DNA of 64,000 bases from Avena insularis (taxonomy: Eukaryota; Streptophyta; Magnoliopsida; Poales; Poaceae), in assembly GCA_023614405.1 (NCBI GenBank), contig CM042684.1, forward strand, positions 471,829,650 through 471,893,649, given 5' to 3'. The position numbers were made by a program, and so were the translations under genes. Positions within the stretch are counted from its first letter, which is position 1. Every line of letters starts with the position of its first letter. Shown here piece by piece: positions 10,817 to 23,228 of this stretch. The notes beneath the pieces were generated by a model. It had not been told where the DNA came from. It saw nothing but the letters and a program-made list of their open reading frames with translations, and did no database searches.

Positions 10817-12391
10817 TGATAACCCCCAAGTGTAGGGGATCACCATAGTACAATTCGATAAGTATTTGAGTGTCGAACCCACGAGGAGCTGAAGGTAAAC
10901 TATCTATTCTCTAAAGCCCTATAACCCACTTATATGGCCTTATATGCAAAGTTAGGATCTAAAGTGTGTGTGTATTTTTTTGGCATTAACTAGAAAATAA
11001 TAAAGTAGTTGAAATAAATACTATAAGTAAAATAATGCAAATGAAGTGGAGCTAGTGGAGTGGATGTGGATAATCTATGGGAGCAAATGTTTAGGAAAAT
11101 TGCTATTTAATTCATTTGGTTGTCACAATTAGTGAAGCACATATATAGTGTTTTTTTTCTTCTAGGAGGAGTCATAACTAGGTGTAGCCATAGATATGAG
11201 CAAATATGCCACTAGTGATTGATCCCAAGGCCAATTAATACTACATATATTTCTAAGACTTGTGATTCGGCTTGTGTCAAACTCCGTCTATCCCTCATCC
11301 TATCAACATGCAACGGTGACAACATTGTGCATCCCCCAACATATGTGTGCACTCATATGTTAGTGCATCAAGATCATCATAGAAGATAACATATACTTGT
11401 ATGCACCCAAAACAAACTAGGTCACAATTGCCATAACAATTCACTACTCAAACATCAAACATAGTCATATAATAGATCATGGGAAAATAATATATTGCAT
11501 CATGCATCATGTTTGGCAAGATATTACAGTGGGGGTGATGGGATCTTGCAGTAGATTGTGATGGAGATGAGCCTCCCAGGGGGAGAGGCAGCGTTGGCGT
11601 GGAGGAGGCGGCGCCGACGGCAGCGCAGGGCAGCGGCACCCTGGCGGCCTCCTAGGGGCGGCGGCTACCCTTGGGGGAAGCACCCCTTCACCCTTCTTCT
11701 TCCTTGGAGATGGTGCAGCAATGGAGGAGCTTCTCCCCCTCCTTGGGGGCTGCCAAGGAGGGGGATTTTCGTCACTAAGGGTGGATGCCTCAAAAAATAG
11801 GGTCCCTCAATATATAGTGGTGGAGATGCAATCTTGGCTATGAGATTGATGCTCCTTTGATCCAAGGGCTCTTGGGCATCTATAGAACCTTCCTAGGAGT
11901 CCTATATGTTCTTAACGAATCCATAAAGTCGTGGTTGGGCCGAAATCATCAAAGATGGAAGGAGTTTGAGTCAACCACGTCACATATTTTTGGAGTCCCA
12001 AAACTTCTTTTATCATCCGAAGTAATATGGATTTGGCGGGTGCATACGGAGTCCTATTGGGGTGAATTTTATATCTAAATTGTTGCGCATAAAATTTCCC
12101 ACAACTTTGCTTTCTACACTTTTTACATTGAACGTCATATTCGGGGTCGTTTCTGACAATCTTCCAAAAGAGTTCTGTAGAGACAGATTCTAGAAATTTC
12201 CAGATTTCTCCATAATGCGCGGTTTCCATATATATTTGTGTATTTCCTACACAACATAGTGTAAAACAAGAACTTGTGCACTCTTGTAACTATTAGTAGG
12301 TTAGTACTAATTAATATAATAATGTTGCAAAATAATAATGATTTTTAAAGCAATAAACGACAAAGTTCATGGATGCATTTTACATGCATCA
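10817..12391 (-). mobile_element. Solo Gypsy LTR inserted in TNP2
   Basis: This is a 1575 bp LTR with ends TGATAACCCC and TGCATCA. The 5 bp flanks are CTCGG (10812-10816) and CCCGG (12392-12396), a target-site duplication with one transition. The TNP2 protein is cut exactly here (YPG on one side, SDD on the other). Orientation is minus: the TATA-like ATATATAG at 11809-11818 and the GC-rich leader at about 11560-11760 are arranged as in the reversed L5 LTRs, and the left edge resembles the L5 left edge. No internal domain is present, so a complete element was lost by recombination between its LTRs. Confidence 0.85.
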
Positions 12392-13403
12392 CCCGGGTAT
12401 TGGGAGCGTAGAATATTATTGTGTTCATTTATATACTGAGCCAGAAAGGTGGAACTTTGTAGAACTGTGTAGTGTGCTTGAGTGAAAGAATGTCTGTCTC
12501 TATATATTATTGCTTTCTTTCCTAGCGTGACTTTTCCACTCAATCTCCCCTCGTGCCGCGATTGAGGAACACCAATCTGCTTAAGGTCAGGAATAAAGTC
12601 AACACAAAACTCAATGACCTCCTCTGTTCCATATCCCTTGGAGATGCTTCCTTCTGGCCTAGCACGGTTATGAACATATTTTTTTAAGACCCCCATGAAC
12701 CTCTCAAAGGGGAACATATTGTGTAAAAATACAGGACCAAGAACGACAATCTCTTCCACTAGGTGAACCAGGAGATATGCCATAATATTGAAGAAGGATG
12801 GTGGGAACGCCAACTCAAAACTAACAAGACATTGGACCACATCATTCTGTAACCTTGGCAGAGTATCTGGATTGATTACCTTCTGATAAATTGCATTGAG
12901 GAATGCACATAGCTTCATAATGGGTACTCGAACATTTTTCGGTAGAAGTCCCCTCAATGCAACCGGAAGCAATTACGTTATAATCACGTGGCAGTCATGA
13001 GACTTTAGGCTCTGGAATTTTTTTCTCTACCATATTTATTATTCCCTTAATATTCGAAGAGAAGCCTAACGGGGCCTTGATACTGTTCAGGCATTCAAAA
13101 AAGATTTCCTTCTCTTTTTTGGTAAGAGTGTAGCTAGAAGGACCTTGATACTTCTCTGGATGCAGGTCATCTCGTTCATTCACATGTTGTTGGTCCTGCC
13201 GTGCTTTCGGTGTATCTTTTGACCTCCCATACACGCCCAAGAATCTTAGCGGACCTCTAGGACTTCCCAATAGGGTAGCTCCCGAAATATAGTTTTCTTC
13301 TTCCACATGGGCACGTGTCCGGTAGCATCATTCGGAACAGATTGACTGTCAGGACCCTTTCCAAAGATTATTTCTAGATACTTGACCATACCAAATACAT
13401 CAT
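12392..13403 (-). pseudogene. tnp2: TNP2 central block (transposase core, DUF4218-like)
   Basis: Read leftward from 13403, this gives DVFGMVKYLEIIFGKGP, WKKKTIFRELPYWEVLEVR, then FLGVYGRSKDTPKARQD, YTLTKKEKEIFFECL and SSNIKGIINMVEKK. A long open part at 12972-12392 follows (LPVALRGLLPKNVRVPIMKL..., SFELAFPPSFFNIMAYLLVHLVEE, MFPFERFMGVLKKYVHNRA). This is the conserved TNP2/DUF4218 portion of plant CACTA transposases. Frameshifts occur near 13250 and 13000. Upstream of 13403 the protein resumes at 21711, beyond L2, with CTSDD. Confidence 0.88.
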
Positions 13404-14672
13404 TGATGGCTTTGAAATATAGCCATCTAACATCCACATTTAAATTGGATATTAGTCATATTCTTGATGAAATGTCTCTCTAAACCCTGCCACTAATGCT
13501 AATATTCAGAGGGGTATGCAATCCTTTCTTTTGTATTTTTCCTGCATAGATAATGTCGTTTAAAGGAGGGAATCGCTACATTAAAGTCAAAGATGCGAGA
13601 TTTCCAACTACGAGAAGAAACCAGAAGCCTTACATCGGAGGCAGACGCCATAACGACCAACTATACGACCGAAGCAAAAAATCCGACCATATAGCTCTGG
13701 TCGTATAGTTGGCGCCGCCACCATTAGGTCAAACAGAACAACTTTCATGAAGGAACCCCTATATAAAGAAGCCTCGGGCGACGAGAAACAGAGCCCGGAA
13801 GAGACGCACCGTCCATAAGTCCCTACCACAGATCACCAGTTGCCTCCAGATCTCCAAACCCTTCTCCATCTCCATAGCCATACTCCACCACTTGTAATAG
13901 TAGATCTCTTCTCCGATTGGTGACATTATAATACTATTGCTATCAATCTCATGATGTTTATTACAATGTTTGTGATTTTTGATCTCATCTCTATGTGTGA
14001 GTAATTCTCCTTGGGCTAAGGGCTTCGGCCTAGCCATGTAGCAATTGTGCATGTGAATTATCATAGATGGGATCGTGTATTAGTTTGTATGACATGATTA
14101 TTATTGTATCCTATCTTGCCTCAATCCAAGGACTTGTCAGGTACCCAAGACCCCGAGGGTTCAGCCAGGTATAAGGAGTATGAGTGATGACTGATCTGCA
14201 GGTTGGGAACCCTAGTGACAGAAGGGGTAGTACGGATGTACGTGAGGAATTTGCTTGGGATTAACGGTGAGATCACTATGCATATCATTAGTTCTCTTTC
14301 TTCTATGGATGAGACTAGTAGGTTATTGCTATAAGCGGTTGCGGAGGCAATAGCAATTATGGATGCACTGCCCACATATAATTTATCTTGCTCTAACAAG
14401 TACACACATGCTTTATTTCTATCTTTTATTTCCATCAGATGTTTTTTCACAGCTACAGGTGAAACCAAACGCCCTTGTCCCTCTCTCTCCATCATCGACA
14501 ACAACAAAAAGACGCAAACTACTATTCCGGTGAAAACACAAAAGGAATCTAAAACTCCTGAAGGTTCGTTAAAATAACTTCACTACGCATTCGCTTCCCG
14601 AGGATTCAATAACCTAGGTCTACTAGGGCAAAAGAAGCTATGCTACATCCGTAATCTGGATCAAAGGTATCA
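13404..14672 (+). repeat. L2 5' LTR
   Basis: The LTR starts TGATGGCTTTG and ends GGTATCA. A TATA box CTATATAAAG lies at 13760-13769. One copy of the palindromic 'cgaccaactatacg' unit is at 13654-13714, about 50-100 bp upstream of the TATA box. Confidence 0.92.
13760..13769 (+). promoter_or_regulatory. TATA box of the L2 5' LTR
   Basis: CTATATAAAG is conserved in the 3' LTR at about 20791-20800. Transcription would start roughly 30 bp downstream. Confidence 0.6.
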
Positions 14673-14682
14673 ACCATTTTTC

Positions 14683-14700
14683 TGGCGCTGTTGCTGGGGA
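14683..14700 (+). other. L2 primer binding site
   Basis: TGGCGCTGTTGCTGGGGA begins 11 bases after the LTR end. It matches the complement of the tRNA-Asp 3' end with two C-to-T changes, the same primer class as L1 and L5. Confidence 0.7.
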
Positions 14701-14879
14701 AGCAATAGCTACCCTGGTGAGGTTATTAGGAATCTTACTAGTTTTAATTCTTGTTTTTAATTTTGTTAGTTTGCTTTCAGTCTTTATTTGATAAACCAAA
14801 AAAAATTAGTTAGTCTTTAAATTCTTGCTTTTTTACTGTTATAATTCTATATCTAAGAAAACCCCAAAACATAGGAAGT

Positions 14880-16732
14880 ATGGCTGAAAAGAAGCTTGGG
14901 GAGTTTGCTACTCCCAATAATAATTATTTGCGTACTCCTATAACTCAGCCAACAATCGCTGCTAATGACTATGAAATTAAGCCCCATTACTTAAGTTTGG
15001 TTCAACAGAATCAATTCAGAGGCTCTATTGTTGAAGATGCAGGTATGCACTTAAATACTTTCACTGAAATATGTGATATGATGCGTATAAAAGACATTGA
15101 CCCTAATGCGGTCAAATTGCGTCTATTTCCTTTCTCTCTAAGAGGAAGAGCTAAAGAATGGTTGCTATCTTTGCCTAAAATACTATTACATCATGGGTGG
15201 GATGTACTTCTTTATTTATGACTAAGTTTTTCCCACCTGCAAAGACTATGCAACTTCAATCTAATATTACTGGCTTTAGACAGGAAGAGCGTGCCACTAG
15301 CGCTTGCATGGGAGAGGATGAAAGAATGCCTAAGAAACTGTCCTAGTCATGGGATGGTAGATTGGTTAATCCTCCATTTATTTTACAATGCTCTTAATCC
15401 TGTATCTAAGTCTATGCTTGATACTGCAGCTAGAGGAACATTTATGGGTAAACATATTACCGAAGCAAAGCAGCTTCTAGACAATATGCAAGACAACCAT
15501 GCCCAATGGCATGTGGAAAGATCAAACACTAAGAAGGTGAACTTTGTCTCACCACAAGAGAATGAAGATCTCAATGCTAAGTTGGATGAGCTCATACTAG
15601 CCGTAAAAGGTAAGGAAACTCAGGTAAGAGCCGCCCCTGAAACAAATATTGAAGAATAGACTTCATAGCTCGTAATGATTATAATCCTGCTTGGAAGAAG
15701 AGTTACAATCCTAACTTCCAGAAACACTATGCTAGTCCTGTAGGTAACTCTAATAATAATATAGGAAATAATAATGGTAGTCTCCAAGACATACTGAAGT
15801 CTTTCATAGACTCACAAAATGAACAAAATAATATTCTAGTTAAAATTACAGAGAACCATGATGCTATGCTTGGTAAACTATCTAACCAAGCTGTTAGTTT
15901 GAGAAATGATTTACAGGCCCTTCAAGAAAGAACGAGGATCGTTGAGGCACAACTAGGTAAGATAACCGAGAGTCAAACTCTCATTCTAGCTAAGTTTCCA
16001 GGAAAAGCTGAGCCAAATCTGGTTGAGGAACTCAAAATGATGAGGATCCAAAGGGAGGAGCCTGTAGAACTTGATTATAGTAATGCTCCTTCACCAAGCT
16101 ACACCGTTGAAGATCTCGTAAAAAGGATCAACATCAAGATTCCGGTAAGTGAAGGTAGTGATGAAGCTATGTACCAACATTTTGTCAATCAAGTAGCAAT
16201 AAAGGTACGTGAGCTTGAAGAAGAATACAAGCAAATTGCTGAAAATTTACCTATTAAACTAGATGACATATTTGAGCCTACTATTAAGATTAAAATTGGA
16301 ACCAATGAGATAGCTGCACTTTGTGATCTAGGTGCAAGCGTCTCGACAATTCCAAAGAGTCTTTTTAACAAGTTAAATCTTGGCTCCTTTGAAATTACTG
16401 AGTTAAAATTGCATCTAGAAAATTCTACCTACAAACAAGTTGTAGGAATTAAGGAGAACACTTTAGTATACATTAAAGGTTTTCCTGCTCTTATTGATTT
16501 CGTTATAGTTGACATTCCTGAAGATGCTACTGCTCCTATTATATTAGGCCATCCTTTCTTAAGAACTATTAAGGGTTTGATTAATCTGTATGAAGGGAAC
16601 GTGAAGCTGCAATTGCCTTCGCGGGATCCTTTTGTTGTTCATTTCCCCAGGAAGAAGAAAGCCAAGCATGACGAAAAGGAGTCCATCACTTTGAAGGCCA
16701 ATTACTTTGGAGTGGGTGTTCCACTCATCTAG
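14880..16732 (+). pseudogene. gag: L2 Gag-protease (frameshifted)
   Basis: The start ATG at 14880 gives MAEKKLGEFATPNNNYLRT. The Gag core has LRLFPFSLRGRAKEWLLSLPK (to about 15175) and resumes as LAWERMKECLRNCPSHGMVDWL at about 15300. A one-base loss near 15178 and a compensating shift near 15290 garble the middle; the intact reading (FMTKFFPPAKTMQL) is visible in another frame. A third shift near 15655 moves into the frame running to 16732. That last part holds a coiled-coil-like stretch (about 15866-16010) and a retropepsin domain with CDLGASVSTIP at about 16322 and PIILGHPFLRT at about 16540. The protease motif is canonical, unlike L1. Confidence 0.87.
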
Positions 16733-17755
16733 CCCAAGTGAGTATCATCATGGTCAATCTATTGACCATAAAAGAGCACTCCATGGGAGGCAACCCATGT
16801 GAAATAAAGGTTTGAGTTAAGTTTTTAGTTTAAATTTAAGTTTTTGTTTAATAAAGAGTGCTAGAAAACTCCATTCGAGGAGAAGAAGTTCGGTAGTACT
16901 TGAAATTCTGCTTTATTCATGCTATTGTTGGTCGACAATATTTATTGTCAATTTTCTGTCAAAAACAAGGTATATCACTAAGTTATAGGAAAAGAAATAG
17001 TCTACGAAGAAACATAATTTTTTTGACGCATACAGAGAGTTTAACGACCAACTATATGGCGGGAATAAAAAATTCTGGCTGTATAGCTCCGGTCGTATAG
17101 ATATCTTTGCCATCGAAAATTATTCTGCAATATGTACTGAGAGTTTAACGACCAACTATACACCGAGAATAAAAATTCCAGCCGTATAGCTCCGATGTAT
17201 AGATATCAATGCCTCCATACAATTTCTTTTCATATGTTCTGAGAGTTTAATGACCAACTATACGGCGGGAATAAAAATTCCGGCCGTATAGATATCGATG
17301 CCTTTGCAAATTTTCTTTCGCTGGGACACACAGTTTAACGACCAACTATATGGCCAGAACAGTTTGTTCCGACCGTATAGCTGCGCCCGTATAGTTGCGT
17401 CCGACCACAAAATCGTACATGAAGGTACTCCCAACTCCAAAATTTCAATCCCTTTTCTTTCTTCTACCTCCAAACTCTCTTAAAACCTCAAGGGATCTTC
17501 GTCACTGCTCAATTTCGTTCAATTTCCTCGCACACAAGTGATCTACGGTATGTTTCTCCTCCGATCCTCCAATTACTTTTTGCAAATTCATCTTTGATCT
17601 ATTGTCATTACCAATCTAGGGTGAGACCTACTATGAACCAATTGCCTAGATTATTATTTTGAGGAGAATTCTTTAGTGTGTTATGATGAGGAATATGATG
17701 CACTTATTGTTGTTGGATCAAAAAGTTTTATTTTTGCCTTTCTTCAATGTTTTAG
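16733..17755 (+). repeat. L2 spacer with four palindromic repeat units
   Basis: There is no gene here. Four related units (17045-17100, 17149-17202, 17251-17291, 17339-17399) are spaced 102-104 bp and then 88 bp apart. Each pairs 'gaccaactata(c/t)gg' on the left with 'cc(g/a)...gtatag' on the right. The same unit occurs once in each LTR (13654-13714 and 20687-20747), where the right arm is the fuller 'cgtatagttgg' or close to it. The following 350 bp (17400-17755) look like a leader for the downstream ORF. Confidence 0.8.
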
Positions 17756-18942
17756 ATGATGAACACAAGGAGCCAAACTCGTGCTCGTGCCACTACTAGC
17801 GCTTCTCGGGCTGTCGCTCAGGAACGCATGGGGATACGGTTCAAGAATGAGGCCCATCGTGATCGCTTCAACAGGATCAATAACCGTGAAGTGAAGGCCA
17901 CCAAGTGGGCTTCCCCCATCATATTGAACCAACTCGGTATTGCTGATGACTTTAATTTACTTTGCAATAGAGCTGGCCTGCAAAACTTTGTGTACAATGA
18001 TGTACCTACTTATCTCCGCTTAACCATTGAATTCCTTAGCTCATTACAAAGCACCGTTAAACAATGGCAAGGAGAGGATACTATTTCTTTCCGTCTGATG
18101 AATAACAACTACACTTTAACATTAGATGAATGGTGCGCATGTTTTAATTTGCCAAACAATGATATCATGCTTTAAGCGCATATTTTATTGGCTTAAGTCC
18201 TTCCCCCGATCAATACTATAATGGAATGAATTTTACTAGTAGAGTGAACAAGGGGAAGAATATTCAACATCCTGCAATTCGCTATTTGTTCTATGTTATT
18301 GCTAACACCTTGCAGGAACGTAATGAGTTCACGAGACTCAGTGAGGAGGACATATTAGTCCTCGCAAAGGCTGCTTACATCAACATCAGCTTGTCACTCA
18401 ACTTGGGCATCATCCTTGTGCGCTACTTGGAGAACTAAGCCTCCCAAAGCCAAGGGCCAATCACAGGAGGAGGCATCATCACCGTACTTGCTACTGCCCT
18501 AGGCCTCGACCTAGGTGAGTTGCAACCGGTACTAGGTGAGACATGTGTTGGTTTCTCCACCTTGAGAGCCTCTAGAATGCTTACTAGGAGAGGTGGTGTT
18601 TATTACCGGCATATTGCTAGAGCTGGGCGTATTTACCCCGCTCCTATGCCTAATGGTCTTTTCTCTATCGAGGAAGGATGTTTGCTATATGATGCGCATG
18701 TTGAGCAACACCAACCCGAGGAAGAAGTTCTTGAAGAGGATGAGGACCAAGAAGAGGAGCAAGAAGTTTCTCATCAAGAGGAGCAGCCACAAACCCGGTT
18801 TGCCACATACCAAGATTTCCAAGGACTTGAAGGAACTGTGGAGAGGATGCACAACCTCTCTTTGAACCTCCGAGAATCAACAAGTAACCTCTCAACTCAA
18901 TTCGCAAACTGGAGTAACAACTTTTTCTCGCCACCACAATGA
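17756..18942 (+). pseudogene. L2 ATHILA ORF1-like gene
   Basis: The ORF begins MMNTRSQTRARATTSASRA, with a basic, low-complexity N-terminus. A block with TYLRLTIEFLSSL, ISFRLMNNNYTLTLDEWCACFNLPN follows, typical of the ATHILA ORF-1 family (Pfam ATHILA), whose function is not known. A frameshift at about 18175 and a TAA at 18436-18438 break it. In-frame sequence then continues (PITGGGIITVLATALGLDLG, RRGGVYYRHIARAGRIYP) into an acidic Glu/Gln-rich stretch and a short coiled-coil-like end at 18942. It sits in the position where autonomous Athila elements have an envelope-like ORF, but pol is absent between gag-pro and this ORF. Confidence 0.72.
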
Positions 18943-20436
18943 TTTGAAGGGCTTGCAAAACCCTAAGCTTGGGGAAGTTTCCTCATGTATCTTTACGTGA
19001 CGTTCATTTTCTTTTATTTATTTTAGAGGTTGTGTTTTTATTTGAGTTTATAAGCACTTGTGTTGGTTTCGCCGACACTTTGTCTTTAGTTCTTTATATT
19101 TGCTTTCGAAATTTTCTAGCCGATCTTTGCTGCCAATTTTCTATTCTTTAAAGTCCCTCTCTTAAAAACCACAAAAAGATTTCTCCATTTTCCTTATTTT
19201 CCCTCTTTCTTTTCTTTCTGCCTCAAAGTCTTCATATATTTGCAGGAGAGTGGTCGACTTCGAGTTTCCAAGAAACAAATAAAAAAGGAAGAGAGAAGTG
19301 GAACCAAACATGAGAGGTATGCCTTATGACTCCCCACTTTTGAAGTTTGAGAAACCCATGCTAGTTAGTAGTAAATGATGAGATATTATATTGGTGGAGT
19401 GAGTCTTTGTATTGTTGTAAGATTTTTGTTTGCATGGGTATTTAATTGGGCATGTTTTGTTCCAACTCTCGTAATTAACCAAGTCTTGCCTAAAAAATGC
19501 TATACAACTGTAATAAGAAAAAGTCTCACAATTGAAGGCTTGGGTGTTGTAGTTCTTAGTCTTGAAGGCTTATTTCTAAAGATACTCAACACCACTGAAA
19601 ATATTAATTGACTTGATAGCTCTCTTTGAAAGGATTTGTTCGATTGAATTAATGTTTAGTGGTTTTTGCGAGCATGCCAAAGTTTGACTTGTTAATCATA
19701 AGAATGATATAGCTTTATGCGTGTCAAACTTCATGGCATGCCGACAACTCCGCTGGCCTACGAACGATCTTAATGGAGGAAACTCCTAGATTTCAGCTAT
19801 GAGTTGATTAAACACTTGTAGCAGTAATGCTATAGTGGGTAAGATTCTTGGCACTTCCGGGTAGCTGTAATCATGATGGAATCACTCCTCTGGCTATTAT
19901 GAGAAATCATTATGCAAAAGTAACAAAACCTTAGTGATGCCACGAGTGTCCATCACAACCCGATAAACTAAATATTTTTTTTGGCATGCTCTCAATTACT
20001 TCAAAACTGAAATTCTTGAAGGACAATGAATAGAAAAGTAGTGCTTGCAAAGTCTTGATTTATTGATGTGGGAGATTTGAGACACTCTTGTATATATGCT
20101 TTTCATGACAACTCTCACACTCTTAATTTACATGATTATACCTTACTGTTAAAAGGCAAGCCTATGAGTTGATTACTTGACATGGAATAAAGTTTACTCA
20201 TTTGAATCATCCATGCTTACAATAATTTTGCTGCACTATAAGGATGCATGAAACCCGTATGATATGCTTGCCATTACTCTATCTATGCTGAAGTTTTTTC
20301 AGATTTATGAAGTGGAGGAAACATGAGACTACTAATCATGAGTAAGATCACCACTTCGTTATTTTAGTTTAAATGCTGAGTTCCTTTTGATTTTGGTTTT
20401 CTTGCTTGGGACGATCAAGTTTAAGCTTGGGGAGGT
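18943..20436 (+). other. L2 non-coding 3' region and polypurine tract
   Basis: I see no gene in these 1.5 kb. A polypurine-like AAGCTTGGGGA lies at 18965-18975, right after the ORF stop. An identical copy at 20423-20433, next to the 3' LTR, is the expected priming tract. A pyrimidine-rich stretch runs at about 19180-19230. Confidence 0.7.
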
Positions 20437-21705
20437 TGATGGCTCTAAAATATAGCCATCTAACGTCCACATTTAAACTGGATATTAGTCATATTCTTGA
20501 TGAAATATCTCTCTAAACCCTGCCACTAATGCTAATATTCAGAGGGGTATGCAATCCTTTCTTTTGTATTTTTCCTGCGCAGATAATTTCATTCAAAGGA
20601 TGGAATCACTACATTAAAGTCAAAGATACTAGATTTCCAACTACCAGAAGAAACCAGGAGCCTTACATTGGAGGCAGACGCCATAACGACCAACTATACG
20701 GCCAGAGCAAAAATTCCGACCGTATAGCTCCGATCATATAGTTGGCGCCGCCACTGTTAGGTCAAACAGAACAACTTTTGTGAAGTAACCCCTATATAAA
20801 GAAGCCTTGGGTGACGAGAAACAGAGCCCAGAAGATATGCACCATCCATAAGTCCCTGCCACAGATCACAGCTGCCTCCAGATCTCCAAACCCTTCTCCA
20901 TCTTCATAGCCATACTCCACCACTTGTAATAGTAGATCTCTTCTCCGATTGGCGACATTGTAAGACTATTGTAATCAATCTCATGATTTTTATTACAATG
21001 TTTGTGATTATTGATCTCATCTCTATGTGTGAGTAATTCTCCTTGGGCTAAGGGCTTCGGCCTAGCCATGTAGCAATTGTGCATGTGAATTATCATAGAT
21101 GGGATCGTGTATTAGTTTGTATGACATGATGATTATTGTATCCTCTCTTGCCTCAATCCAAGGACTTGGCAGGTACCCAAGACCCCGAGGGTTGAGCCAG
21201 GTATAGGGAGTATGAGTGATGACTAATCTGTAGGTTGGGAACCCTAGTGACAGAAGGGGTAGTATGGCTGTATGTGAGGGATTTGCTTGGGATTAACGGT
21301 GACATCACTATGCATATCATTAGCTCTCTTTCTTCTATGAATGAGACTAGTAGGTTCTTGCTATAAGCGGTTGCGGAAGCAATAGCAATTTTGGATGCAC
21401 TGCCCACATATAATTTATCTTGGTCTAACAAGTATACGCATGCTCTATTTCTATCTTTTGTTTCCATCAGATGTTTTTGCACAGCTACGGGTGAAACCGA
21501 ACGCCCTAGGCCCTCTCTCTCCATCATCGACAACAACAAAAAGACGCAAACTACTGGTCCGGTGAAAACACAAAAGGAATTCTAAAACTCCCGAAGGTCC
21601 GTTAAAATAAGTTCACTACACATTTGCTTCCCGAGGATTCGATAACCTAGGTCTACTAGGGAAAAAGAAGCTATACTACATCCATAATGCAGATCGAAGG
21701 TATCA
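20437..21705 (+). repeat. L2 3' LTR
   Basis: This LTR is 1269 bp, equal in length to the 5' LTR. It starts TGATGGCTCTA and ends GGTATCA, followed by the second target duplicate ATCAT. The TATA box is at about 20791-20800 and the palindromic unit at 20687-20747. Confidence 0.92.
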
Positions 21706-23228
21706 ATCATCACTAGTACAGGGGACATGCTTATTCTGGCAATCTACCTCACCTTTGGAATGCTTGCCTTCTTTCTTACGATATGCTTGGTCGGAAGAAA
21801 TTGACGAATCCCCAGGTATACAACCTTCTTACCTTTATGCAAGTATGTAGCTTCTGTCTCATCTAAACAATGCGTGCATGCATTGTATCCTTTGTTTGAC
21901 TGTCATGAAAGCTTACTAAGAGCAGGCCAATCGTTCATGGTTATGAAAAGCAACGCTCGTAGGTCAAATTCCTCCTGTTTGTGCTCATCCCACACACGTA
22001 CACTTTGTCTGTGGCACAACTGTAAAAGTTCTTTAACTAATGGCCTTAGGTACATCAATGTCATTGCCGGGTTTCTTTGGTCCTTGGATGAGCACTAGCA
22101 TCATAATGAACTTCCACTTCATGCACAACCAAGGAGGAAGGTTATAGATACATAGAGTTACATGTCAGGTGCTATGACTGTAGCTCTGCTCCCCAAAAGG
22201 ATTCATGCCATCTGTACTTAGACCAAACCTTAAGTTCCTTGGGTCATCTGCAAAGCCCGGGTACTCTATCTCGATTTTTTCCACTATGACCCATCAGCGG
22301 GGTGTCTCAACATCTTGTCTTTCTTGCGGTATTATTTGTGCCATCGCAATAACTTGGCATGCTCTTTGTTCCTGAACAAACGTTTCAATCGTGGTATTAT
22401 AGAAGCATACCACATAACCTTGGCAGGAACCCTCTTCCTAGGGCGCTCGCCCTCAACATCACTAAGATCATCTCGTATGATCTTATACCTCAACGCATCG
22501 CATACCGGGCGTTCAATCTTATTCTCGTACTCCTCACCGCGATAGAGGATGCGGTCATTAATGCATGCATGTATCTTCTACACCACTAATCCTAGAGGGC
22601 ACACAACCTTCTTTGCTTCGTATGTACTGACAGGCAATTCGTTATCCTTTAGAAGCTTCTTCTTCATTATTTTCAGTAGCTTCTCAAACCCCTTGTCAGA
22701 CAAATCATTCTCTGCCTTCCATTGCAGCATATCTAGTGTGGTACCGAGCTTTGTGTTGTCATCTTTGCAATTTTGGTACAACAATTTTTTGTGATCATCT
22801 AACATGCGCTTCAACTTAAACTTCTCATTTTCACTTTCGCATTCTCTCTATGCATCAAAAATGGCTCGGTGAAGATCATCAACGATCTCATCTGGTGCAT
22901 CTTCATCTTTAGCTTCACCTATTGCAGTATCACCGTATTCAGGAAACATAGGATAGTTGTCATTATCCTCTTCTTCTTCATTGTCTTCCATCATAACCCC
23001 TCTTTCTCCATGCTTGGTCCAACAATTGTAGCTGGGCATTAAACCGGACCAAAGCAGGTGGGTGTGAAGGGTTCTTGAGGAAGAGTAATCCTTCTGATTT
23101 TGACATACAACACATGGACAACACATAAAACCATTCAGATTGTTTGCCTCAGCCACACCGATAAAATTATGAAGGCCCGTAATAAACTCACTAGTATGTC
23201 GGTCACCATACATCCATTCGCAGCTCAT
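21706..23228 (-). pseudogene. tnp2: TNP2 N-terminal block
   Basis: The expected start is the Met at about 23228 (MSCEWMYGDRHTSEFITGL). An open frame extends upstream to 23396, but its first 56 codons look like leader. The protein continues with CCPCVVCQNQKDYSSSRTLH, THLLWSGLMPSYNCWTKHGE and an acidic stretch, and is stopped by TAG at about 22848 (a CAG in relatives). It resumes in the same frame as KRMLDDHKKLLYQNCKD to about 22578. Recognisable pieces then continue with stops and shifts (HACINDRILYRGEEYEN, PRKRVPAKVMWY, LRPLVKELLQL, WDEHKQEEFDLRALLF) up to the L2 junction. This is the zinc-finger and N-terminal part of plant TNP2. Confidence 0.88.

Larger units (their letters stand above)
13404..21705 (+). 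mobile_element. L2: complete but polymerase-less Athila-type Gypsy element
   Basis: L2 is 8302 bp with two LTRs of equal length (1269 bp each), TG...CA ends and a perfect target-site duplication ATCAT (13399-13403 and 21706-21710). Order: LTR, primer site, gag-pro, repeated palindromes, ATHILA-ORF1-like ORF, non-coding tail, polypurine tract, LTR. No RT, RNase H or integrase is present. My hand count over roughly the first 235 aligned bases of the two LTRs gives about 17 mismatches, so the insertion is old. It interrupts the TNP2 gene of the CACTA. Confidence 0.93.

Noticed and set aside
11448..11865. Short GC-rich ORFs within TNP2
   Set aside because: They fall inside the solo LTR 10817-12391 and match its leader-like GC block.
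17045..17399. Regularly spaced repeats that could suggest a CRISPR-like array
   Set aside because: There are only four imperfect palindromic units in a plant retrotransposon, the spacers are similar to each other, and the unit also occurs in the LTRs.
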